A DNA stretch of 64,000 bases from assembly GCF_003473485.1 (NCBI RefSeq), contig NC_053045.1, positions 53,176,494 to 53,240,493 on the forward strand, written 5' to 3'. Within the stretch, counting starts at the first letter, position 1. Each line of letters starts with the position of its first letter. The position numbers and the translations under genes were made by a program. This document shows, piece after piece, positions 34,430 to 45,798 of this stretch. The notes beneath the pieces are model-generated. The model was given only the letters and a program-made list of their open reading frames with translations. It was not told the DNA's origin and ran no database searches. The stretch comes from Medicago truncatula (Eukaryota; Streptophyta; Magnoliopsida; Fabales; Fabaceae).

Positions 34430-36161
34430 AATTAATTTTTTTCAGATATAATTGAAATCATTAACAGAAGAGGTGCAGGAAATCAACAAGGGATTAGAAA
34501 AGAATTTTTTTCAGATGTGATTGAAATCATTAACAGAAGGGGTGCAGGAAACCAACAAGGGATTAGAAAAGGTTAAACAAGAGCTGCATCTGAAATTGAT
34601 GGACCTGTGCCCGAAGTTTTCTATAAGGTGCTTATCTTTTTATTTCAGGTTCTTGATTGTTCATTATATCAGTAAAATAATAATAACAGTGACAAATAAA
34701 GTTAAATTTCTAAAATAAATTTGGAGTACTGGTTTTACCGCATCTTGGATGTTGTTGATTGTGTAGTTATGACAACTATCATAATCACCTGGGTTTAGAA
34801 ATGAAATACAGAATCCCAGAAGCATCTCAAAACCCCAAACCTGCATTTGAAAAGAAGGGATATGGTAGCCGGCTTCCCTTTAAATGACTTGTTCAAAAAG
34901 CAGATTTATGTTTCTTCCAAGTTTTAACTGCAGTGGCTAGGTGTTTGTTATTTGTTTTATAATTTATTTGGTTAGAGCATGTTCATATGTTTAAGGGTGT
35001 TTCATTTCCTAAGCTCATAGAGGATATATGTATTTTTTCCTTTGCTTCTCTTTGGTTTTGCTTATGAATATTGAACAATGACAATTTATGTGATGCGGAG
35101 AAAATGGGAAGCCTTGGTGCATTTTTTATTTTTTCATGCTCATTGTGGGATCTTTTGTTTTGGAGGTTATATAAATCTGACTTATATGACATGCCCTTGG
35201 GTGCACTGTCTACAACTGCATACTTGAGCAAGAATTTCTGATGCACACAATAGAATAGGTTTTCAACAATTCCAAATCCTTATTCATTTTCTTACCTATT
35301 TTCTCACTGTGTCCAAATTGTTCTCTTTACTTTTCTTATCTGGGATTATTACTTATCTTCTTCGCCTAAGAGTGGACATCCTCTCAATTTCTCAAAAATA
35401 GAAAGCCCAATCACTTTTTTTTTTTTGGGTGTACAAGGCCTGATTAATGTCACCAACTCTAGACATATGTGTTTGTACACCCAAAATCATAGTAACGGGG
35501 CTTTCCATTTCTTTTGATCAGCTCTTACCTAAATTTTACCGATGTTCCTATGGGATATTTTTTTCTACCATGTCCTTGTTTGTTGTTGATCAATAGCGAT
35601 GACAAGCTAAATATAATATTTTTATGCTTTTTTTTCTCGCATAAACATTATTTGTGTTTCTTTTTATGTAATCAAGTTTTCTATCATATTACATGAACTA
35701 ATCTAATTCTACTTTATATGGTTTATTATCTGACTTACATTTTTTTTCATGGACTGTTCAGACATTGAAATAATTAGATATACTATATGAATAGTCAAGG
35801 AGTAGCAAGATGGATATATGGGATTATTAAAATGGGAGGGCTGAACTGAATGAAGTTTTATCACCCACGTGGGATTAGGTTTTGTTTCGAATATGTAGTG
35901 ATATGTTCTCCTGTCTATTTCTACAATGAACAAGCTAACTTATTTTTGTTTCTGGTTTAATAATTGCAGTTACTGCAACTATATTAAGTTTTACAAGGTT
36001 GTTCCAAAAAGCACATGAAGAGAATTGCAAACAAGAAGAATTAGAGAAGAATAAAACTGAGAAAGAAGAATTTGAGAAGAATAAAACTGAGAAAGAGGCT
36101 GAAATGGAGAAGGCTAAGTGCATTAACTGGACAAATAAGAGGGCAAAAGATAGTTGCTGAC
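34430..36161 (+). pseudogene. Formin (class II type) 3'-end remnant
   Basis: Two tandem copies of a formin FH2 exon piece (about 34443-34500 and 34512-34571; LKSLTEEVQEINKGLEK and LKSLTEGVQETNKGLEK) follow TTTTTTTCAG. Each has a stop where formins have Gln (ATA TAA / ATG TGA before LKSL). The second is followed by GPVPEVFYK in a shifted frame, ending at a GTGCTT. The last exon begins at 35970 after ATTGCAG (VTATILSFTRLFQKAHEENC) and runs through a Glu/Lys-rich coiled region to a stop at 36159-36161. Stops, the frameshift and the missing FH2 core make it a pseudogene. Formins nucleate actin filaments. Confidence 0.78.
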
Positions 36162-37555
36162 TGGGTTTTCTACTCCTTTGCACCGACAGCCTGCTCTAAC
36201 CGAAGAGCAGGAATCTACCCATGCAAGGTGAATGCTTATGAGGCCAGTTATGACTTACAAAGCTTCTCTTTCCACGATGATAATGTGAAAATGAGCCTTA
36301 CATGCTTATCTATTGAAGCTGGAGTGGATAACAAATTCATGCCACATGGGGACCTTTGAGCGCAGAACAAGCTTAGGAGCTGATTCTTTGATGGCATGTT
36401 TTTGAATCAGATTTGTATGGCCAATAGTCCTTTTTGTTAGAAGACTAGTTTTAAGTTTATTCCAAATGGGTCTTTGGATTGCTGGATCTTTCCCACAGAG
36501 GAAAGTGATGCACGTGGTGGCGGATGCTTATCCTCCAACGAATGCTATGAAAATGATGGAACCAGTCTATCTCATGATTGTTCAAGAAGAAAATTTTGTA
36601 GCAGAGCATGCTTTCTGTTGCTGTAGAACTGGCATTGGCTTGCATCATTCAATTGCTTTATTTTGTCCAGCACTAGAGCAGAAGCTTTCTGGATTTGCAA
36701 AGCCCTGCAACTGTAGTACCGTGAAATCCTTGTACAAAGCACTAAAATAAAATGTTTTTTAAAATGTTAGTTTCTGTTAATCTGCTGGACACAGAAAATC
36801 TTAAGTTGCATGTTTTCCTTACATCTTATTAGCTGAACTCGCACGTTGTAAAGACTGTGAATATTACAATGTACAAGGGCCAGTTGATGACATTTTCCTT
36901 TTTGCCATTGCCAACTCAAAGCCTTTAACTTCCTCATGTATTTACCAGTTATTATTTTAGTCTTTTGAACCTAATGCGATTTTATAAGTTTAGAGTGTGG
37001 TGCCAAACATAAATGAATGCGATCCAACAAAATAATAAAAATTCAGTTTTTCTTCAATTAAATATGCATTTTCTGTCCTTGGTATTTGACACATACTATA
37101 ACAGACTTGGATCCTCTTCCAAGGGGCAGCACTGTAGGCTGTAGCAAATTCGTTTTTTAAAACTAGAACAACATACCACCACATACAGTAGCATTTAGAA
37201 TTTTCATACATGAAATTCATTTCTGCTTGGAGACGATTCCAATCCACACACGACTATCATTTTGAAGATGGATTGTACTAAATAATTATATTCTTCTTAG
37301 TGAACACAAAGTCTTCTTTGAATTTTTTTTTTTTTTTTTTTTTATTTCGTTAGAAACACAGTGGCAAACCATACTAACTTTTGTACACAAAAAAGCAAGT
37401 AACATTGGATCAATGTGTTTTTGGCTTATTCAAAAATAATTTTGAATCATATGTCTTATTCACAATGTAAAATGTTTCAAATCCTCAAAGGGTCTGTTTG
37501 GCATTGGCAAAACATATTTTTTAACTCATAATCTCATATATGATTAAAAAAGATA
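36162..37555. other. Region downstream of the formin remnant
   Basis: Two moderately long plus-strand open stretches occur (to 36359, and 36466-36750, the latter with several Cys). I recognise no domain, and they may be old 3' UTR. A T-run lies at 37322-37343. No gene called. Confidence 0.35.
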
Positions 37556-37564
37556 ATTTGGTAA

Positions 37565-38597
37565 GTGGCGGAGCCAGAAAAAAAAATCTTGGGGGGGGCC
37601 ATAAACAGTGATGGAGCTTAATTTTTTGTAGACGGTCAATTTGTTTAATGTACGGAAATATATATTTTCTTATTCGTACGATTCATCATTGGTTAACTCG
37701 AATGACTATAAACTTATTATTTGTTGAATATTGTTCAAATCAATATTTTTAAATTTGAACCGATTACCAACTCGAACAAAGTACAAATCATTGATCGAAC
37801 AACTAGGTCATTGATTGAACCTCATGGTTGAATCAAATGACTCAACTTCTATAAACAGATGTATATGTATTAAATTGAATTGCATTAGACGACCGAGTAA
37901 AAAAATTTAAAATAAAACTCGTGACATGTAGTAATGAAATATATTTTTATTTAATAAAGAATTGTACTTAAAAAATATAGTGTTTATACGATTAAATATT
38001 TTTATGACATAATGTTTTTTTTTTTTTTGGTCTGGTAGCCTAGTGGCTAGAACTCACACAGTCACACAATTAAATGTGGAGAAGTGAGGTGTCCGGGGTT
38101 CGAACCCCGGCCCCTGCATAAATTATACAATGTCCCTACCAACTGAGCTAAGCTCACGGGAACTGACATAATGTTATTTACGGATATTTTAACGTTTATA
38201 TTATATGTTATGTGTTTTAAAAGAGAGTTGAAGTCCTTTCCTGTATAAAAAAAAATAGAGTAAAAGAGATAATTGTACTAAAGAAAGAAGGATTGTTTTA
38301 AATTGAACAAAAGAGTTGTGTTTTATTAACCAAAGATCATTTCAATTATGAATTTTAATGCTTATGTGCAAGATCACCGGAGAATGTTTTTTGTTTTTTA
38401 ATAAAAAATAGAAGGAAAAAATGGCTTAGGTAAGAGTTGAACCATGCACGATATGCTTGCCAAAAAACCTCATAACCACTAGAACACATTGCAAAACTGA
38501 TATTTTTGTGCACAAAACAATATATATACCTACTAAGCATTATTATTTTTTGGGTGGGTCATGATCTACCTTGGCCCATGAGGTGCTCCGCCTCTGT
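37565..38597. mobile_element. Non-autonomous Mutator-like element with a nested SINE, 1033 bp
   Basis: Flanked by an exact 9-bp duplication ATTTGGTAA (37556-37564 and 38598-38606). The ends carry short inverted motifs: GTGGCGGAGCCAG on the left and, reverse-complemented, ACAGAGGCGGAGCACC on the right. There is no transposase. A family S SINE sits inside at 38017-38163, so this element is older than that SINE insertion. The 9-bp TSD is the main argument for Mutator; the TIRs are short. Confidence 0.72.
38017..38163 (-). mobile_element. tRNA-derived SINE (family S), nested in a MULE
   Basis: Bounded by a 12-bp duplication TGACATAATGTT (38005-38016 and 38164-38175). Minus orientation, with B box GGTTCGAACCCC, A-box-like TTAGCTCAGTTGGTAGGG, and a T-run at its left edge that is the copy of the A-tail. 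Confidence 0.87.
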
Positions 38598-38662
38598 ATT
38601 TGGTAACCGTTATTCTCTCACGAGTTTATAATTTATTTTTACTATTTATAGCATTTTTTGAT

Positions 38663-39879
38663 GGTGGATTCTAGGGTGAAGGTCCAATCAAGTCCTTCAT
38701 CGGCGGACAACGAGAAAAACACTTATATATGAAATAGATGGTTCAGATTTATTCAAATTAAAAGTGGGAACATGTACAACTACTCACATTTAATCCTATC
38801 CTAAAATGGTTTCAGCCTAGTTACAACTGGTGTTCCAATTCTTCCTCCATAATCAGTTTCTTCATCCATAATCAGTTACCGCTCTTAGACTCAAACCATC
38901 AAATATGAAAATCAAATTATCAATTTTAAAATTAACTAATTTATTCTTCTTCATCGATAAATCAGATAATTGCAATCTCATAAAATCTTCAAAGGGAACC
39001 TTTGCATTGAATGCGGTCGCATAGATAAATTGAAATGGGCAAAAATGGATACGACAGTCAAAAGTGAGTTGATTGCTTTGTTAAGATATATACATTGATT
39101 TGGCATTTTCCTCCTCTCCATTTGGCTTCACATAAAGTTATTTAAAGCACATGAAAAGGAGGAATTGATGTTTGAAGAAGAATAAGAAATTTTTAATTTA
39201 GGGTTCATAATTTGATATCAGATTTTATGGTTTGAGTGCATAATAATTGAGTGCATGATAAGTGAAATTCAGTTGAGGATAATATTGAATGTGAAAAGTT
39301 GCAACTGGTGTTCCAATTCTTCCTCCATAATCAGTTTCTTCATCCATGATCAGTTACCGCTCTTAGACTCAAACCATCAAATATGAAAATCAAATTATCA
39401 AATTTAAAATTAACTAATTTATTCTTCTTCATCGATAAATCAGATAATTGCAATCTCATAAAATCTTCAAAGGGAACCTTTGCATTGAATGCAACCCCAG
39501 AGATAAATTGAAATGAGAAAAAATGAATACGGCAGTAAAAAGTGAATTGATTGCTTTGTTAAGATATATACATTGATTTGACATTTTTCCTCCTCTCCAT
39601 TTGGCTTCACATAAAGTTATTTAAAGCACATGAAAAGGAGGAATTGATGTTTGAAGAAGAATAAGAAATTTTTAATTTAGGGTTCATAATTTGATATCAG
39701 ATTTTATGGTTTGAGTGCATGATAAGTGAAATTCAATTAAGGATAATATTGAATGTGAAAAGTTGCACATGTTATCTCTTTTAATCTGAATAAATCTGAA
39801 CCATCTATTTCATCTATCGTTGTTTTTCTCATGGTCCATCGATGAGGGATCTAATTGGACCCTCACCCTAGAATCCACC
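38663..39879. mobile_element. Non-autonomous Mutator-like element with long TIRs, 1217 bp
   Basis: Flanked by an exact 9-bp duplication TTTTTTGAT (38654-38662 and 39880-39888). Terminal inverted repeats of roughly 110-120 bp start GGTGGATTCTAGGGTGA on both sides and run through 'gaaatagatggttcagattt'. No coding capacity. Most of the interior is a tandem duplication of a 478-bp unit (from 38824 and from 39302). Confidence 0.9.
38824..39765. repeat. Tandem duplication, 478-bp period, inside the MULE
   Basis: Copy 1 runs from 38824 to 39301 and copy 2 from 39302 to about 39765. Both begin CAACTGGTGTTCCAATTC. The copies differ by scattered substitutions and small indels, for example 'gaatgcggtcgcatag' against 'gaatgcaaccccagag'. 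Confidence 0.9.
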
Positions 39880-39908
39880 TTTTTTGATAAACTAATTCAA
39901 GTTATTTC

Positions 39909-40025
39909 CTACTGACTAGAATTCACCTTATAACATGAATAAGTGAGGTGTCCGGGGTTCGAACCCCGACCCTTGTATATAATAATGCATTATACTAACA
40001 ACTCAGCTATGATCACGAGACCGGT
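39909..40025 (-). mobile_element. tRNA-derived SINE (family S), diverged copy cut by an LTR
   Basis: The B box GGTTCGAACCCC lies at 39956-39967 on either strand, followed by a degenerate A-box side (caactcagctatgatcacg). Its wording is closest to the copy at 60449-60577 (gactagaattcacc, gaataagtgaggtgtcc). Its tRNA-like end abuts the solo LTR, whose target duplication CCGGT starts at 40021. I did not find its own TSD. Confidence 0.65.
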
Positions 40026-42067
40026 TGTAACGCCCTAGTCGTCATATTTAATTATTTTGATTTATGTGGAGTCTATATATAGATATATATGATTTTTGGT
40101 GATTTATGTGGTGTATTATTTTATTGTATGACTTATTTTAATAATAATTAGAATAAGTGAGAAATATTAATTATTTTGGAGTTTGGGGAGTTATTTAATA
40201 TTTATTAAAATTAATGGGGAGTTAATGAAATAGAAGGGAGTTAATTAATGGGAAGTTAGGAAAAGAATAGATGTCAGAAGCAGTTTTCACGTAAAACCAA
40301 CTTTTGGGAGAAGAGGGAGAGAAGAGCAACTTAGAACCAAGAGAATCCTTTTGATGTGCATTTCTTTCTGCAAAACTAAGGTAAGGGTGAGGTTTACTTC
40401 AATAGTGTAGTTACTAATTTCTAAATTTGAATTTAACAGAGTTTTAGTGAGAATTGGGATTTTGGGGTTTTATGATGAAATGTTGATTTTTGGAGTTGTG
40501 AGTGTGAATTTGATGTTAGAAATAGGTTCTAAGTGCATACAGAAAGCTAATTTACATCTGTAAACTGATTTGGGGAGTGAATGGAAGAAAAATGGGATTT
40601 TTGAGAAAAATCAGTTTTCTGCCCGTACAGAAGTTCATCGCTCGCCTCGCGAGCATTCATGTTTCGCCTCGCGAGTGAGCAACTTCATCGCTCGTCTCGC
40701 GAGCAGACCAACTCGCCATGGCGAGCAAGCCTGGACAAAACTTGATTTTTGAAATGTTGTTATAAGATGTTTTAGGGATGGTTTTAGGTACCTAGACGAC
40801 TTTAATGATGACTGGAGCAAGTTTTAGGTTAAAAAGATGAATAGGGAGCTTAGAATTGAGGTTTGAGTGAGAAAAATGTCATTTTTCCCGAGAGCACCTA
40901 TTTTTCACTCGCCTCGAGTTCGCATTGAACTCGCCATGGCGAGCAGCCAGTTTTGTGAACTCACCATAGCAAGCAGATGTGCTCGCGAGGCGAGCTACCC
41001 TGTTTTTGTGTGCTGATTTGCTTGCATGAATGGTAGTGATTTAATGTTGTTGTGTTGAGCATAGTTTCATGTAATTATGCATTATTCTGGATGATTGGAT
41101 TGCTGAATTGTTGATTACTGATGATGACTGAAATGTATGCTTATTATTAACCATACATGTTGTTTAAGTGGAGTTTATATGGAGTTTGTATGCATGGTCA
41201 AGTTGTATGTAGATATACACAAGTAGGTCCATTGCATATGCATAAAACAGCGGAGAGGACTCATGTCCTGGAGCACTAGTTGCTCAACAGCGGTGAGGGC
41301 TTCGGTCCTGATGAATGCTTTAACCATTCAAAAGCGGTGAGGGCTTCGGTCCTGTCTGGTACCACATACATATTTACATATTTGAGGAGTCTAAGGTGTT
41401 GTCTTAGCAGTGTTGTCATGTCATTTGCATGAGTCTTAGTTGTTGGTTGTGGTTGTTACATTGATGATGATGATGTTGTTGATGAATATATATTTATATA
41501 CATATTGTGGTGGATGAATTTTGATGATGTCTGTTGTTGCTTGAGAATTATATGCTTATATTTGCAAGGTGATGTGTTTGTTGTTTAGGGTGTTAGATTC
41601 AATTAAAGATTTTACTATCTATATTTATTTGTTGTGAATCTCACCCCTTCTGCTTGAAAATGTTGTCCTTTCTATGGGTAACTTGCAGGTGATCCTGAGT
41701 AGTAGGTGGTGACTCAAGAGTCGTGTCTAGGGCTTTGATACTTGGGATGTGAATTATTATTAGTATTATTGTCGTTGTTCCTTCCTATGTATCAATTTTT
41801 GGAATTTGATGATGTGGCCCTTGTTGATTGATTTATTGTTGTTTAGGCTTTATGCCAAGATATTATTTTGGAGAATTTAACCGTTGTTGTGGTTATTTGA
41901 AATGCAAACTTTCCGCTGCATAATTTTTGAAGTTACGAATGATGTTGAATTAAATAGTTTTACTTTATATTTAAGAAAATTTGAAATGTAGTGTAGCATG
42001 TCCGTTTTGGTGAAATACTCTGATGAATATTTGTTATTTAAATGCTTTTGGATAACGGGGTGTTACA
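40026..42067. mobile_element. Solo LTR of an LTR retrotransposon, 2042 bp
   Basis: Begins TGTAACGCCC and ends GGGGTGTTACA, the usual TG...CA with extended inverted termini. It is flanked by an exact 5-bp duplication CCGGT (40021-40025 and 42068-42072). No gag-pol lies between, so the element recombined between its LTRs. Inside are repeated palindromic phrases based on GCTCGCCTCGCGAGC (about 40640-40730 and 40910-40995) and a repeated AGCGGTGAGGGCTTCGGTCC (about 41290-41355). Termini and length suggest a Ty3/gypsy lineage, but without coding sequence this is inference. Confidence 0.88.
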
Positions 42068-42072
42068 CCGGT

Positions 42073-43956
42073 CATTTCACATTTATATCTTGATTCAAAC
42101 CATTAATTTTACATTTAACAAAAAAAAAAAAAAACCATTAATTTTACTAAAAACTATAAATATGACGAAAGCACCCTCTTTCTCATTGTAATTCCTGGCG
42201 GAACTGGGGGTGGTAAGGAGAACCACCGCCACCCCATCCTAAAAAAAAAAGGATTGTTATTTGAACAACTATTTGGTTGACAACTTTTGGGACAACCATA
42301 ATTTACAAAGAAAAAGTTGGTATTTGCACGAAAACCAAAATAATAGAGATAAAGTAAAAAATAATGTGATTATGAGAGAGAGAAAGTTGTCATAAAATGG
42401 ATGTTCAAATATCATTTCTAAAAAAAAAAAAAATTTTTATATACTAAAATTACGAAATTATCCTTCAATAGTACTAATATTTCCTATTCAGTCTCATGTC
42501 CTCTTCCCGTTTCTCTTTCATCTGAGAACAAGTGAGAAACGCGATCCTTTTCTTCTCCCAACCAAAGCAAATCGATCCACCACCGCCGGTGAGCCGCGAT
42601 CACTCTCCTCCTTCTCCATCCATCACCGCCTCCGCGATTACTCTCCTCCTCCTTCAGTTTAGAAAGCTATCTCCATCTCTCTCCACAAACCCTAATTGTT
42701 GTAACTTGTAAGGTAATGTGAAATTGAATGTAATTTCCTTCAATTATGATTATGATTTGATGATTACATGTTCTTTAGTTGATTGTCAACTCTAATTGTT
42801 AAACCTGTTGACTGTTGTTCTTTGCCCCTTTGGTGGTAACCATATTTACTGTCCTCTGTTAATTGATAAATTCATAATTGCATAACATTTACTCTCTTTA
42901 CAAATATTTTTTTGTTAATCATAGTTTTAATCATAGCCTAGTGATGGTTTCACTTTCTAATGAAATTACTTAGTTAAGTCTTTGTGGTAAATTCTTGGAG
43001 GAATCTACTGATTAATTTTATGTGAAATATAGTATTATTGATGCAGGACTAAATTTTTTACATCTTAAACTGCTTCAAATTGAAATCCAATGGAGTGGAA
43101 TGGATGATGACTCAAGTTTGTGAATATTTTTTTAGTATTTATAAGAGTGTCTCTGCATCTTTGCTCTGCTTTTTATAAATGCTTTAAAGATACAAATGAT
43201 ATGCAGTATATTTGATGGTTGTTTGAAATTGTGAATATTTTTATGTAATGTTAGATAAATTGGAGCAAGAAGATAGCTATGCGGTTGTAGCTTAATGTTG
43301 GAGAAGAGAAGAAGAGTTATTCATGATAAAATGAAACCTTAGAAAAGAACTTTGAGTTTGACAACTAGCTAGAGCAAGAGCCATAGGAGAGATCATGGTT
43401 TAGTATTCGGAGCTGTCTGTGCCTTACTGCCAGTTTATTTTTTGCTGTTTTCAGTTTTTTACTGGTTTTTTGGTGCTGCTGGTGTAGCAGATCAGCGCTG
43501 CTTGCAGCTGTTTTTCTGTCTTTGGTGGTTGCTTTTCAATGATGCTTGGCTAGTTCGGGAGTGAGGCAGGGGTATGCTTGCTCTATGCTAGTATATACTT
43601 CGGCCTCATTGTTTGATGCCATTGTTGGTTTTGGGTTTTCTCGGTGAATTGGTGTTACGTATTTAGGCGGCACCTCTTTGTATTTTTCCCCGTTTTTTCC
43701 GCAAGTTTTTTTAATAGCAGCCACCCCAAACTTTTTTGTCTGGCTCTGCCATTGGTTCTAACGGTTCGATCTCTGCCTTCAACCATTGAAGTAAGACTGT
43801 CCCCTTCGAATTTCCACCTCTTCCTCTCATCACAAAAGGTTTTGTTGGGGGATTTTCTTCAAACCTCGCTAACAACTATCAGTGCTATTTTTGAGGTTTT
43901 GAGTTACAACGGATGCACATAACATGTTTGATAAATTTCTCAAATGAAAATTCAGC
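42073..43956. other. Spacer before the P-class PPR gene; possible transposon
   Basis: Motifs resembling inverted ends occur at about 42195 (ctggcggaactgggggtggt) and, reverse-complemented, about 43754 (atggcagagccagacaaaaa), so a degraded element may span 42195-43754. The stretch 42500-42710 looks like a gene 5' UTR (pyrimidine- and CCACCGCC-rich), and the tail from about 43755 is the PPR upstream region. I found no target duplication and no protein. Confidence 0.35.
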
Positions 43957-45432
43957 ATGCATTTCTTGTTGAACTCCGCTTTCAAACGCTATTGGCTCCA
44001 AAATACGAGTACCCACAAGTTCCAATTACTTTCAGTGTCCCTCTTTTCCACATTGCACCCAATATCTACACCACCCCTGTTGCAAGACCTCTGCGACATT
44101 GTCACCAGCACTGTTGGTGGACTAGATGATCTAGAATCAAGTCTAAATAAGTTTAAGGGTTCTTTAACTTCACCACTTGTTGCTCAAGTTATTGATTCCG
44201 TTAAACATGAGGCACACACTAGAAGATTGCTCAGATTCTTCTTATGGTCGAATAAGAATTTGAGTAATGATTTGGAAGATAAGGATTATAATTATGCTCT
44301 TCGAGTTTTTACCGAAAAGAAAGATTACACGGCTATGGATATCTTGCTTGGAGATTTCAAGAAGCAGGGTAGAGTCATGGAGGCTCAAACTTTTGGTGTT
44401 GTAGCGGAGACTTATGTTAAACTCGGAAAAGAAGACGAAGCATTGGGTATTTTCAAGAATTTGGATAAGTATAAATGTCTTATTGATGAATTCACGGTTA
44501 CTGCTATTATTAATGCTCTTTGCTCTAAAGGGCATGCTAAGAGAGCTGAAGGTGTAGTTTGGCATCACAAAGACAAGATTAAAGGAGTGCTACCTTGTGT
44601 TTATAGAAGTCTTCTTTATGGTTGGTCTGTGGAGAGGAATGTGAAGGAATCTAGGAGAATTATTCAAGAGATGAAGACAAATGGGGTAACCCCAGATCTA
44701 GTTTGCTATAATACATTCCTTAGGTGCCTTTGTGAAAGAAATCTCAGAAATAATCCTTCCGGACTTGTGCCGGAAGCTTTGAATGTGATGATGGAGATGA
44801 GGTCTTATAAGGTTTTTCCAACTTCAATCAGTTACAACATTTTGCTTTCTTGTTTGGGGAAGACTAGAAGAGTTAAGGAATCTTGTCAAATACTTGAAGC
44901 AATGAACAAATCTGGTGTTGCTCCAGATTGGGTTAGCTATTATCTGGTGGCAAGGGTTTTGTTTTTGAGTGGTAGATTTGGTAAAGGGAAAGAGATAGTG
45001 GATCAAATGATTGAAAAAGGTTTGGTACCAAACCATAAGTTTTATTACAGTTTGATTGGTATTCTCTGTGGGGTTGAAAGGGTAAATCATGCTCTTGATT
45101 TGTTTGAGAAAATGAAAGGAAGCTCAGTGGGAGGTTATGGACCGGTTTATGATGTGCTCATTCCAAAGCTTTGTAGAGGAGGGAATTTTGAAAAGGGAAG
45201 AGAGCTTTGGGATGAAGGCACATTAATGGGCATCACTCTTCAATGTTCAAAGGATGTTTTGGATCCTTCAATAACAGAAGTATATATACCTAAAAGACCA
45301 GAAAAAATCAACGTTGTGGATAGCCCAAAAGCCAAGTCTCAGCAGAAACTTTCAAATTATTTTGAGAGAATGAAAATGAGAAAAGCTGCAGCATGGAAGA
45401 AGAAAACGAAAAAGAAATCTGAAGCATCTTAA
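43957..45432 (+). CDS. Pentatricopeptide repeat protein, P class (mitochondrial type)
   Basis: Intronless, 491 aa. The Ser/Thr/Leu-rich start with Arg/Lys and few acids (MHFLLNSAFKRYWLQNTSTH) is compatible with a mitochondrial presequence. P-type repeats follow (DLVCYNTFLRCLCERN, TSISYNILLSCLGKTRRVKE, DWVSYYLVARVLFLSGRFGK, NHKFYYSLIGILCGVERVNH, GPVYDVLIPKLCRGGNFEKG). The C-terminus is a basic Lys-rich tail (MRKAAAWKKKTKKKSEAS). Its position next to TOC1 suggests it corresponds to Arabidopsis At5g61370, the PPR gene beside TOC1 there; this rests on memory of gene order. Role: binding and maturation of specific organellar transcripts. Confidence 0.92.
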   Translation: MHFLLNSAFKRYWLQNTSTHKFQLLSVSLFSTLHPISTPPLLQDLCDIVTSTVGGLDDLESSLNKFKGSLTSPLVAQVIDSVKHEAHTRRLLRFFLWSNKNLSNDLEDKDYNYALRVFTEKKDYTAMDILLGDFKKQGRVMEAQTFGVVAETYVKLGKEDEALGIFKNLDKYKCLIDEFTVTAIINALCSKGHAKRAEGVVWHHKDKIKGVLPCVYRSLLYGWSVERNVKESRRIIQEMKTNGVTPDLVCYNTFLRCLCERNLRNNPSGLVPEALNVMMEMRSYKVFPTSISYNILLSCLGKTRRVKESCQILEAMNKSGVAPDWVSYYLVARVLFLSGRFGKGKEIVDQMIEKGLVPNHKFYYSLIGILCGVERVNHALDLFEKMKGSSVGGYGPVYDVLIPKLCRGGNFEKGRELWDEGTLMGITLQCSKDVLDPSITEVYIPKRPEKINVVDSPKAKSQQKLSNYFERMKMRKAAAWKKKTKKKSEAS

Positions 45433-45798
45433 TTTGTAATTTATGTAGTCTTTGTGAACAAACAATTTATAATAATACATTAACTTTGTATTACTGCAGG
45501 TTTGTGCTTAGCAACCATATGCTCTCTTTATTGTTGGATTTAAAACTTTGCATGAAAAAACCTTTTTGATCTACCAATTAAACTGCATCTTATCCTTTGT
45601 CAATTTAAGTTCATAATACTTAACTGTGCTTTTTATACATGTTAGCAAATCATAGTCAATTTAAGTTCATATTTTACTGTGATTTTATACATGTTAGTTA
45701 GTCATACGGTCATACCGTTTCCTTCAATCCAACTTGATCCCAAGGTAGATCTTAGACAAACCAATCCACCAGATTGGTATAGATTGGGGGCCACTCTT
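45433..45798. other. 3' flank of the P-class PPR gene
   Basis: Probable 3' UTR, then spacer up to the target duplication of the large MULE. The phrase 'tttaagttcata' recurs at 45603 and 45660. No gene. Confidence 0.4.

Noticed and set aside
36466..36750. Gene for a Cys-containing 94-residue protein
   Set aside because: No recognised domain, no clear splice context and position after a pseudogene; left as unassigned.
42195..43754. Further Mutator-like element
   Set aside because: The end motifs are only loosely inverted and no 9-bp target duplication could be found.
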